Assembly: GCA_050084985.1 (NCBI GenBank)
Contig: JBITNC010000002.1
Location: 29,326,001-29,390,000 of the forward strand
DNA length: 64,000 nt
Origin: Nageia nagi
Taxonomy: Eukaryota; Pinophyta
Direction: 5' to 3'
The position numbers and the translations under genes are program-made. The notes under the pieces were generated by a model. That model made no database searches. It was not told the origin of the DNA and saw only the letters and a program-made list of their open reading frames with translations. Of the stretch, positions 24,631-35,065 are shown in pieces. The stretch's first letter is position 1. The number at the start of each line of letters is the position of its first letter.

Positions 24631-25068
24631 TGATGGAATTGAAGGATTTTATAAACCAAGATCACCTTAAAGGTTCTCTAATAAATATAAGATTCATCCT
24701 TCTAATAAAGTAATAATTAATCACATAAAAAATAACACATCATTTATAATGTTGGAAGTACATCCATTTTTAGCCATCATTTTATTATTTTTCACAAGAT
24801 AAATCTCTTACAAATCTTTAATAAAGCTCTTACAAAAGCATTCCTACAACTCTACAAGATAAGCATTACCATGCTTGATCAAGTTACATAATGAGAGAGG
24901 TACCTATGTATTTATAAGAAGAAATTCACCTTTTAACCTTCTTTTTACCTAAAGGTAAGGTTAAAAGTGTTTTTATATTTATTCTCTTAATTCTTTAAGG
25001 TATCTAAAGATACTTTAAACATTAAGTGAATTTACATTTAAAAAAATATTACATTATAATTTTTAACA
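24631..25068 (-). repeat. 3' LTR of nested element
   Basis: Pairs with 28678-29081 (shared gatggaattgaa, ataaaccaagatcacc, tctacaagataag, ggtaaggttaaa). It is about 35 bp longer than its partner because of an extra segment near 24680-24720. A TATA-like tatttataag lies near 24910. Confidence 0.85.
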
Positions 25069-26379
25069 CTTTCTCTTAATTTAATATTAGGTAAAGAGTC
25101 AAAAAAATAAAGAAAGAGTAAGAGAGAGTTCTCCTCTATATATAGAGATACAAGTGGAGATGAGAATTTTTTGCATTTTTAAGAAAGTAATAGAATATAG
25201 ATGGTTCTATAATAGCTTAACTACTTAAATATTTCAACAAATAGTTTTATAGTACACTCATTAACTATAAATAATTTTAATGTACAAGATTAGTCATTCA
25301 ACAATATGTTGATATGATAAGCTTTTATGAGTTTGCATACCCAAAGTAACTTGTAATATTAAAAAAAATTTACAAGCTACAAGTAGCTCATAAATAAGAT
25401 CAATTAGATATATCATATACACTCATGTAAGATAGATGTTATCCATAAATTAATCAAAAATACTAAATCATCACATATGCACAATATTAAAGATGACATA
25501 CATCATCAATTATATATCACATATGCATACTAAATAAATATATCAACTATAACATGATATCAAAAATATCATATATACATAAAACTATCAAATGACTAAT
25601 AACCAAATGATATAAATGCATTCTCAACTATGGATATACAAAATATCATCAATCTTTATAAAAAATTAATTTTTAATTTTTATATTTATTTATTTTAAAT
25701 CATTATTTTGTATTTGTTGAAGGTATATGGTGTCATCTTATCATAATTTAATTCTCCTCTTTGATGATAAATTCATCAAATAAATACTTATGTGATTATG
25801 TTATCTTAATCATATCATAAATGATCAAAAAATAACTTAACTAAACCATCAAGTTTAAATTTTTAAGCTACAAATGCCAACTTATCGAAACATAAAATAA
25901 ACTTGAATTACCAAGAGTAAGTCAAGATGTCATAATAAATAAACTTGAGTTTACCAAGAGTAAGTCAAGATTCTATCTTAACTATGCTACTAGTTAAGAT
26001 ATATAGGATGAAAAAAGGTAACATTCATACAATAAAGATGCAATTTTTATCAAAGATTGTAATGTGGAGAAGGATGAACCTTTTTAACCACTCCAATAGT
26101 GTGTAAACAATCCATCGTTATGTATATAGCTTTTCAACATAAAAGTAACATATAGTAAATAGTGAACTATAAATCATCACAAATATATTAAGTCAATACT
26201 TATAGTCACCATACAATAAGATTTCAAAAATATGCTTGAATTTATGATGCATTATAAGTCATTACGAAAATGCTAAGCTAATACTTATAGTCAACCAAAA
26301 AATATAAAATCTGTTTGAATTTTATACTTGCTAATAAATAGCAATATGGCATAATCCATCAACATGAAAGTAAAAAATT

Positions 26380-26490
26380 TGGTATCCATCCATAAATATG
26401 GATAATCTTCCATAAACATAGAAGTAAAAAATGTGGCATCCATCCATAAACATGAATAAACTTCTCAAATATGGAAGTAAATAATGTGAC
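26380..26490 (-). repeat. 54-bp repeat units in the nested element
   Basis: ggtatccatcc (26381), ggcatccatcc (26435) and the aligned tgacatc unit (about 26488) are spaced 54 and 53 bp. They are the reverse complement of the 54-bp repeat at 41169-41470, in the same relative place (3' region). Confidence 0.7.
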
Positions 26491-27680
26491 ATCAATTTAT
26501 AATAAAAAAAAAAAAGATAAACTTTTTAATTATAAAAGTATTATTTAAAAGAATGCTTGAATTTCATACTCCCCCTTAAGAGTAACATCATAAATAATTA
26601 TTGTATATTACTAAGCTCTACAAATGTAAATAGGAACACACACTTTCCAAAGGTCTTCATATACTTTCTTTTTAAAGAAAAGATTTTACATATGCAAAAG
26701 CAATCAATATTGAATTATGCTCAATAAATCTTGTAGAGAAAGTTTAAAATTTTTGCATTTTAATAAGTATATTATCCAATGTGTATAAAATATTTCGAAA
26801 ATTAATGCATAATAATTCCAATGTTAAAAAAAATTTATAAATTTTATTCTACCAAGAATTTTTGCACAACCAAAAACATTTCTATACAACATAAGATCAA
26901 TATGCATAAATAAGAATATGTGCACAACCAAAAAAATTTCATCCAATATAAAATTAAAAAATAATAAGGATACTTTGAAAAAAAGTTGCATAAAATTTTA
27001 CTTCAAACAATATGTATATAAAAAATATCAATATTAACTATTAATTTTATAATCCAATGCATATTAAGTATACTAAAATTTTTGTTATATAAATTAATAC
27101 AATTGATAAGGATAGTACACATCAAAATTTGAAATAAATTTTTACCTAAATTTTCATCTTATGCATATCGAAGCACTATATGTTTTCATCTAACCAAAAA
27201 AATTAATTATGTGCATAAATTAACCATCTAAGCATGTGCATAACCAAGTATAACAAGCACATATAACATAATGCAACTTCTTTTTTTATTCTTTGTTATT
27301 ATAACAATAAAATATTATAAATTAACATAAGAAAAAAATTACATTAAAAGAAGTGTGCAATTAAAATGGTTTGCAAAATATTGGATATTATATAAAAAAT
27401 TAATTATTGCCTTTAAAAAATTATCTAACTTGATAAATTAGTCCAATTTTGCCTTGAAAGTTTGTTATACTTACAAAAATTATGCATTTAAGTAAATAAA
27501 TTTTGTATTAAAATGATAATTTAATAAATAAAGGAATTTTTATAAATTAAAAAATAAATATAAGTTACAACTTAATCCATGCTTAAAAATAAGTAATTAT
27601 CAATAATTTAAATTTTTACTTAAAAATTGCATTAAAAAATTGCACCATATTTTAAAATATTTTAAGATTTTAAATTTAAA

Positions 27681-28020
27681 TTATTAAAAAATTAGAAAGT
27701 TCACCTTTTCTTTTTTTAACTTATTAAAGATTCTCTTTTTTTTAAAAAAAAATAAAAAGAGCTCATATTAAATATGCTAAAATTAAGAAAGCAGTTCATT
27801 AAAAAATTAGAAAATCTACCTTTACTTTTTTTAACTCATTAAAGATTCTTCATTTTTTTTAAAAAGGATCAAAGAGCTTATATTAAAGATGCTAAAATTA
27901 AGAAAGTAACTCATTAAAAAAATTAGAAAGTCCACATTTCTTTTTTTAACTTATTAAAGATTCTTAAAAAAAAAAGATAAAAAAAACTCATATTAAAGAT
28001 GCTAAAATTAAGAAAGCAAT
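27681..28020. repeat. ~115-bp tandem repeat, 3 copies
   Basis: attaaaaaattagaaa at about 27682, 27798 and 27913 begins three similar units containing ttaaagattct and gctaaaattaagaaag. Very AT-rich; lies in the interior of the nested element. Confidence 0.75.
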
Positions 28021-28134
28021 ATTAAAAAAAAATTGTATTTTTTTAAAAAAATATTATTATTATTTAACAATAAAAATAAAAAATCTATTTTTTTTAATAT
28101 TAAAAAATAGAGATTATTTTTTTATTTTTTTAAT

Positions 28135-28138
<4 letters not shown>

Positions 28139-28174
<36 letters not shown>
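28139..28174. repeat. (TA)n microsatellite
   Basis: Uninterrupted ta run inside the nested LTR element. Confidence 0.95.
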
Positions 28175-28178
<4 letters not shown>

Positions 28179-28677
28179 CATCAATTTTTTCATATATAAA
28201 AAAATAAAATTACAAGCTTTTGTAACTTGTTACAAAAAAGATTTGTAACCTTTGTTACTATAGCAAGATAATATTTTAACTTTCTTGCTAAAAAAAAAAT
28301 TATTACAAAAATCATAAATTAGATTTTTGTAAGCTTGCAATTTAGTAAAAAAAATTAGGAGCATGCACTAATTTGTTTTCAAGATCTTAAATTCTAACCA
28401 TATATCATATGTTAGATCTAACTTAATACTACTAACATGTAATTAAGATAAAATTTTACAATAAATTTGAGTCTATTATCTTCAAGATAAAAAAATATGT
28501 TAGAATTGATACCAAATTTCAACTTCAAAAAAAATTGAAATTGATTAACTAATGAAGTTTTAAATAAAATTAAAATAAGATTAGGAGATAGGTATACCTT
28601 AAATTTGAGGAGGGTTACCTCAAAATCGTCAAGTAAAAATTTGAAAAGACTATAATAAGGAAGGCACTAATACCACT

Positions 28678-29081
28678 TGATGGAATTGAAAGATTTCATA
28701 AACCAAGATCACCATAAAAGATAACACATCATGTATAATAATTCCTCCATATCTTGAGAGTACATCCACTTTGAACCATCATTCTATTATTTCTCATAAG
28801 ATAACTCTCTTACAAATCTTCAACAAAATTCTTACAAGAGCATTCTTACAACTCTACAAGATAAGTTTTACCATGCTTAATCAAGTTACATAATGAGAGG
28901 GGTACCTCTCTATTTATAAAAAGAAACCTACCCTTTAACCTTCCTTTTACCTACAGGTAAGGTTAAAGGTGTTTCTATATTTATTTTCTTAATTCTTTAA
29001 AGTATCTAAAGATACTTTAAGCATTAAATAAATTTACACTAAAGAGAAATATTACACAATATTACTTTACAATTTCCAACA
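28678..29081 (-). repeat. 5' LTR of nested element
   Basis: 404 bp. Minus-strand start TGTTGGAAATTG at 29081. A TATA-like ctatttataaaaag lies near 28912. The divergence from the left LTR, visible by eye, means an old insertion. Confidence 0.85.
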
Positions 29082-29500
29082 CACTTTGCCTTCTCTAATG
29101 CAACCATGTTTCTTACTAATACATTTTCATATGTTATCAAAAAGTCTTTGTTAGAAATTATTATAGCAGCAATTCCAAATGGCATTATTTTATCCCTAAC
29201 AATTTCTTTTGGGACAACACAAAGTGTATTCACGAATTCTTTTTTTCTCATCTTGTTTGCACTAAATGATGTAGAAGTCCTAATGTTTTTATACAACTCC
29301 TCATAAAAGCCAACTTAGAACAAGAATATGAACTTGCTTTTAGTAGTGATGACATGGTTAATTTATACCTTCTGTAGTAATGAGTTATTCTCTTCACTGA
29401 TTTCCTCTTGAACCCATCTTCCATGTGCCTCACTATTATGAGTAGAATTGGTTTCTTCATCATGCTCACAAGTGATAATGCTCTCTTCTTTGGTTGTTGT
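29082..29500 (-). pseudogene. Element A internal ORF, middle part
   Basis: It continues the ORF of 24237-24492 on the far side of the nested insertion. The minus strand reads VLVRNMVALEKAKC next to the breakpoint, and upstream FVNTLCVVPKEIVRDK, NIRTSTSFSANKM and AHGRWVQEE. The undisturbed equivalent is at 57733-58370 (LVRNMVTLEEAKWMVFVEEF). A stop lies near 29310. I cannot name the protein. Confidence 0.6.
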
Positions 29501-30055
29501 CTCCTCCATAAATGGTTCTAGATTTTCTTCACCTTGTCTAATTACATTATTAACTAACTCATGTGTAGCAAAGGAAGTAATCAGATCTTGTCTCCATAAA
29601 TCTAATAATATTAATACAAGATTTGGGTAGATGTAATAACTTTAATTTAGGAACAAGGTCATAATGTCTCTCATAGTTATGACAACATTATTAGTATGTT
29701 CTTCCCTTATCAAAGTAATGAAGTGCTAAAACATTGTGTAGATAAATTCACTCATACCTGATTCTAGCATGATGTTTCCCATTTTGGTTTTTGCAAATAT
29801 CTCAATTATAGCAACCCTTCTAGAAAATTAGGGACTTATGATTTCTTCCAAGTTTCTAAAACTATTAACCATAAGTTGAAACATCTTTCTCAGCGTATTA
29901 TCATCATATGAAATTTTGGGTGAAGAACTTACCATGTGTAAACAATCTTCTAGTTCTTCTAAGGGAGAATGGATTTCATCCAAAATCTGAAATGAGAGTC
30001 CCAAATTTGTTCTCATGAGTCCCTCCATCAACTTTTTCACATTTGAGAATGCCAT
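29500..30055 (-). pseudogene. Captured PDS5-like gene fragment, copy 1
   Basis: The minus strand starts MAFSNVKKLMEGL at 30055. It then reads LEELEDCLHMVSSSP, SYDDNTLRKMFQLMVNSFRN, a RRVAIIEIFAKTKMG-like stretch, YTMF*HF and MRDIMTLFL, ending near EENLEPFM at about 29512. The order and character of these blocks match the N-terminal HEAT-repeat part of plant PDS5, a cohesin-associated protein of chromosome cohesion. About 40 residues expected between SSP and SYDD are absent. No introns interrupt it. At least three stops lie in frame, so it is dead. It lies inside LTR element A in the element's sense direction. The PDS5 match is from memory of the family; no search was run. Confidence 0.65.
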
Positions 30056-30554
30056 GAGTTATGTAGAAATTTTGATATGAAATTATTCCAAACTAGATAA
30101 ATTTCTCCCAAGCTAATTATGGATTTTTCAAAGATGGAGATTATACTCTAAAAATATGAAGAAGCCTCCCAAGAGTAGACAAACCTCTTAGGGATGAGGA
30201 TGAGCCAGGGTGAGCCTCCTAGAATCCCAACAAACTCTTCCCAAAGCTAGAAATTTCTTTTTGTATTCAAACTTAAAAACACCTTATCTCAAAGTAAATT
30301 ATATTTATCTTTTTCTACTTATCATAATCATTTAAAAATGATTAAAATATGAAATACTCAAACTACTCAAACCTGGAATTTCATTCCTACCATGGTGGAA
30401 TAAGCTAATCAAATTTTGAATCTGTGGGTTATGGGTTCATAAGACAATCTCTAAATTGGGTTGTATCCTCTTGAAGATCAATGTTTATAACTTATAAGCA
30501 GAATAGTGTAGATTCAATTCCAAATTTTGGAATTTGGCCAAGATACCAATCGTG
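30056..30554 (-). other. Element A leader remnant with altered primer site
   Basis: Matches 58911-59340 and 44480-44820 (gggttatgggcccaaaga, tggaatgagctaatc). Next to the LTR it reads ggccaagatacca, that is TGGTATCTTGGCC on the minus strand. Only the first six bases fit the family's primer site. No ORF. Confidence 0.6.
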
Positions 30555-31762
30555 TGATGAGCCATTTTTAGGATCACTCTTCAAATATGCCCCAGGAGAG
30601 GGTCATTTGTATTCTAGCCATCAAACTAACTAACAAAAGCTTAAAATGCATCAAATAAACCAATGACTTATTGGAAAGGCCAAATATGACTTTAACTCAC
30701 AAAAATGCCTCCTAAACCAACTTCTAGCTATAGAGAGAAAAATACAACATTCAAGCATGCAATTTCTCCAATCTTCTAACATCTCAACCTAGGAGCAAAA
30801 TAGTAACTCGATAAAGCAAAATTACTTCACAAACCTAATGTATGGATTGGAATGCAAAAGATGATTCCAAACATGCAAAATATCCCAAGTAATCCAACAT
30901 TGCAAATGGGAAGTAATAACAAGAATTCAACAATGCAAAATACATTTCAAATACAATGTACAAGAATAAAGATATAAATAGCAAGATTTTGATAATAAAA
31001 AGTAATTATATTAATAAGCAATTATAAATTGCAATTACAATATTTTTGCCAACCTATAGAGTTTGTACTAGGACTATCTCCTATAGGGTTATTTTGGATG
31101 GCTTCAGGGCCTCACCAATATGAGAAGTAGTGAGGAAATACTAGGTCTCCTCTACAAAAACTATTATGGAACCAACAACATTCCTCTCAATATGGCTAAA
31201 TTAAGTTCGAAGGTAGCCTCCTCTCCCTTTGATACCTCAAATTTAGGATGCCCCACAATTGGCTAAGATAAATCATCCACTCAATTCAAACAAAAGTGTT
31301 TATATTTAAATTTAGCATATCCCATAATGAATATGAGTTATCATTTTATAGATAAGGATGATTATCTTCTAATTTTGCATTGGGATGATCTTATGATGGA
31401 GAGATGTGATCTATGTGCTCATGTATGCAATGAACAAGATGAGAAGCCTTAGGATAAGTGATTCTGGATTACCTTGTGATCAATGCCATCGATCCATGTG
31501 CCTAGGTAACCAATGTGGGATCTTGAGATGCTCCCATTCCCAACATCCATATTTTAAGGCCATTTACTTACATCGAGATTACCAATTCCTAGCTCGAAGT
31601 GTCAAGTTCATCCTTGGAGCTACAAATGTCCTTGTATGCAATCACCCAGGGGGATGCTTTACCTCGAATAGGGTAGCAATAATGACTAGAGATACATTTA
31701 ATGCTTATATTAAAATTATCAAGGCTAGAATATGCAACACCTCATTTAATGAGACTAATATT
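30555..31762 (-). repeat. 5' LTR of element A, truncated
   Basis: It starts tgatgagccatttttagg and follows the LTR pattern to gagactaatatt. There a Copia LTR begins, so about 290 bp of the LTR (its transcription-start end on the minus strand) are missing. The missing part is not found after the Copia element at 40064. Confidence 0.8.
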
Positions 31763-32260
31763 TGTTAGAATGTATAATGCATTATTGTAAAGGTTTTGTA
31801 ATAGTCCTCTATGTAAGTTCACTAATACTTAAGGGTATCATTCGATACCTTAAGTATTTAAGTGAATATGATAATGTAACTTGTCTTACACTCCATGTCA
31901 TGAGCATGCCCCTTAGGTGAAAAGGAGTGCATGTCATGCCTTTGTACATTAGGTAAAAGGGTGATTCAAAGAGGGATTTTGGCCTATAAATATAAAACTT
32001 CCTCTTTGTTATCATATATCAATTTATGGAGTAAAGTTATGCTAGTGTATAGTGTCTAGGAGTTGAGGTTATCAAGATTGTAAGAGTTCATATTATGAAT
32101 GAAGTGAGATCTAGTTAGTGGATGTACTCCTAGTTGGAGGAATCACTTACATCTTGAGTTATCTTTGTGAGATTGCTTTATGAGTTATTTAGATGTAATT
32201 TGTGATCTTACATGTGATCATGGTTGTTTACAAAGTTATATGTTAGTGTTACTTCCTTCA
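31763..32260 (+). repeat. Copia 5' LTR
   Basis: TG..CA ends. A TATA box (tataaata, 31985-31992) precedes the expected transcription start. It contains a mirrored pair aatacttaagggtatc / gataccttaagtatt near 31827-31860 that could form a small stem. Confidence 0.9.
31985..31992 (+). promoter_or_regulatory. TATA box in Copia LTR
   Basis: tataaata in the context ggcctataaatat. The same context occurs at 39786-39793 and 42911-42918 in the other Copia LTRs. Confidence 0.6.
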
Positions 32261-32262
32261 AA

Positions 32263-32275
32263 TTGGTATTAGAGC
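32263..32275 (+). promoter_or_regulatory. Copia primer binding site
   Basis: ttggtattagagc, 2 bp after the 5' LTR. It is complementary to initiator tRNA-Met, as is usual for plant Copia elements. Confidence 0.85.
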
Positions 32276-35065
32276 ATCATGGAGGCTCCTCTTCACATCA
32301 TTGGTGTGGAAGCTCATCTTCATTCCTCTTCTCCATTATTAAGGTAAAATCAAGAGAAGGTATAAATTCTTTTCTTCTTGATTATTTGTTGGATTATTGA
32401 TTTATGATACTAACATATATGTTATATGCTAGTTTATTTTTTTGTAAAACATATTTTTAAATAGCAATATAATGCAATTGTTTGTTTATACTAACATTCT
32501 CTATGTTATTTGCAATTTTTTACAAACAAAAAAAGGAGTTGTATTTTTTATTGCAAATCAGATATATATATAAGAAAGTATTTTTTTATATACAAAAAAT
32601 TGTAAAATAAAAAAAAATTACTTTTTTTCAAATCTCTCATGTTAGAGATACGTATAGGGGAAGTTCACTTTGTTTGATAGCACCTTTTGAGCACTCATCG
32701 CTTGTTTTAGGGGTTTCAAACCCCATGTAGACCTTCCCTCCACCATCCTCTATTATGCCTTGTGGGATGTTAGCTAGGATACCAGTCTTGAGGATGGTTG
32801 GAAAGGTGAATTAATCTAGTTGGACTCCTTATGGCAAGGTGCTATCCAAAAAGGGGGGCCCTCGTAACCCTTACGATCAACCTGCTTCTGAATCTCCACC
32901 ATGGCTCCTTCATTGCCCAACCCTCGCTCCATATATTTTTCTCCTCCTTATATCATTATTTTATGCACCCCATCTTCTCAAATATTCTCCATCACACAAC
33001 ACCTAGGCCATGTAGGCCCTTTCTCACCCCTTAGCACCTGAGGTGGACATATGACATTGATGTGGAAAGGGTGTTTTGGTTATTTGGATCTTAAATTTGT
33101 CCAACCCGATGAAGGTTTGTATTTGGATTTGAAATTTTTCATGGTCAACCTCCCTAGACTCTCATCCCTTTACAAGGTGCACCATCTCACCTTCACCATC
33201 TCAACCCTCTGTAACACTGGTCTCACACCTCACCTCTGCCCTCTCGGCCCTTTGTGACCTCCCCCCACTCACTACCTTATTCTCTTAAGTGGATTTATTT
33301 TTTCTTTGGTGTCTTTTTACTTGTTTTTTTCTTGGGTGTTTCTTATAAGTAAAGGCTTTTGTTAGACTTTTTTTTACCATTTATATTTCATTCATTTAAT
33401 GCATCTATCTTGGAGTGGAGTAAAACATAAGCCTAAATATTAACTTTTTGCAAGAAGTTAGTAATCATTGTTATTTTTTTTTAATACTTTATCCTTAAAA
33501 TAAAAAGGGGGAGTAAGAATTTAATTTTTTTTACTTGCTTGCAAGCAAGATCCTTCTATTAATTATACTTAGAAGCACTTATACTCCACATTTAAAACCT
33601 TTCCATGATGAGTATACTTATATTACTTTAATGATGAGTATACTTATATTACTTTAATGATGAGTATTCTTATATTACTCTTAAATAGTCTCCTATCTTT
33701 TAGAAAAATATGGAAAATATAAAAAAAAAATTTAGGAGTATAATTTGTTTTTTGCTTTCTAACTATGGATATTTCACTTAGGTAAAATGATATTATACTA
33801 AGGTAAAATTTATGCTTAAGTATCTATTGACAATTCCTTGTTGCCTAAAAGCTTTATAATAAAAAAAAAAAGAGGGAATTGCTTTGTAATGGATGTATAC
33901 TTAGAAATTTTTTTTTTCTAGCATGCAAATACTTTTAAGGATAAAAAGATAAGTTAAACTAGTATGCTATCTTTAGGGATAAAACTCTAAGATAAGAGAG
34001 AATTTGTATAAATTTCTTATTTAAATTTTATCTAATGCATGCTTAGTACTTAATATTTTTTAAATGATGCATTATCTTGCTTAAATTTGTTAAGTTAAAT
34101 GATGCATTTTTTTTACTTAATTTTTTTTAAGTTAATTGATGCATGCTAATTTGTTTATGTAAACTATGGAATAGACTTGTGTAAAATAAGGATTGATGTA
34201 AAAATGTCCTTTAGGGGTTGGTAAACAAAACCCATTAGACACTTAGGTTTCAAATTTATGAATAGATGATATTTTACTTATGCTCTTTTACTTCATGTTT
34301 TGCTTTTTGATTTATTTGCTTATGCAAATAAAAATGCGAACATTGAAATGAGTAACCCCTTAAAATAAACACATCCGTACATACATTCTATAACATGACT
34401 TATTTACGAAGCCATGAGATGAGAACATGCAGACTAAAATGTTTTAAGTTTTATGATCCAAATGGTAAAAATTTTGTACTTCTTAATTGGCCCTAAGTCT
34501 TTTGTTGGTCTAGATATAACTTCGATACATGGGTAGGTATGTGTGTAGTGATACCACATGTTTGCACATGTATTCAAAGATTATCTTGATAACCTATGAG
34601 GATAACTTGAAATTTAATCAAGATTAATAATTTAACCAATCCAATATACATCATAAACTTAGAAAATAGTAGGTACTTCTCCTTGTGAGAATATAATACT
34701 GATCAAAGTGAATTGGTTGAAGATTGGTAGTATTTGAACTCCTCTTATGTGGGCATCTAAATGAAGGCCTAATTTTAGATAAAAAAAAACAAGCCTCAAC
34801 AATATCACTCCACATCTATAGTTCTTAAGATGAGAAATGTATTTGGGTACATGGGTTATTATTTGAGTTGTAAAATATTTGTACTTGTGAATCAAATCAA
34901 GTATGTCTCTAGTGCTAAATTTAACATGTATTATTTATTTAGTTAAAACTTAACATATAATGTTGTTTATTGAACCACATGCTTATTATTTTTTCACATC
35001 TTTATGTAATAAATGAGAAACTCTTTTTTACCCAAACACATTCTTGACGGTTCTAAATTTGGAGT
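32276..35065 (+). other. Long Copia leader with foreign-looking block
   Basis: 2.8 kb without a recognisable gene, unusually long for a Copia leader. 32640-33290 is much richer in C and G (caccatctc- and ccct-rich) than its surroundings and has short + strand ORFs (32831-33034, 33051-33257) with no known motif. The rest is AT-rich, and the part after the PBS resembles the nested element's leader at 28330-28660. Confidence 0.5.
33607..33684 (+). repeat. 26-bp tandem repeat, 3 copies
   Basis: Units start at 33607, 33633 and 33659 (gatgagtatacttatattac...). The first two are identical and the third has a few changes. Confidence 0.9.

Larger units (their letters stand above)
24631..29081 (-). 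mobile_element. Nested noncoding LTR retrotransposon
   Basis: It has left LTR 24631-25068 and right LTR 28678-29081, with identical 5-bp target-site duplications cactt (24626-24630 and 29082-29086). On the minus strand the LTR starts TGTTgga/TGTTaaa and ends ..TTCCATCA. A primer site (TGGTATTAGTGCC, plus coordinates 28662-28674) and a purine tract (AAGAGAAAG, near 25069-25077) sit in the expected places. The 3.6 kb interior is extremely AT-rich with no ORF of note, so it is non-autonomous. Its 3' region shares the 54-bp repeats and ggtgtcat phrases of the Copia remnant at 41160-42736, which places it in the Copia group. Confidence 0.85.
22730..31762 (-). mobile_element. Gypsy-family element A (non-autonomous, nested)
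   Basis: Minus-strand element: 3' LTR 22730-24236, internal region 24237-30554, 5' LTR 30555-31762, whose start is cut off by a Copia LTR. Without the nested element at 24631-29081 the internal part is only about 1.87 kb. It holds one decayed ORF including a PDS5-like segment, with no gag or pol. It would have depended on proteins from another element. Compared with the copy at 55537-62580, about 1.5-1.7 kb of leader next to the primer site is missing. Confidence 0.75.

Noticed and set aside
24631-29081. TRIM element
   Set aside because: LTRs of about 400 bp and a 3.6 kb interior are far too long for a TRIM; a LARD-like label fits better.
32640-33290. Organellar DNA insertion
   Set aside because: Higher GC suggested it, but I recognise no plastid or mitochondrial gene or rRNA/tRNA motif; left as unexplained.
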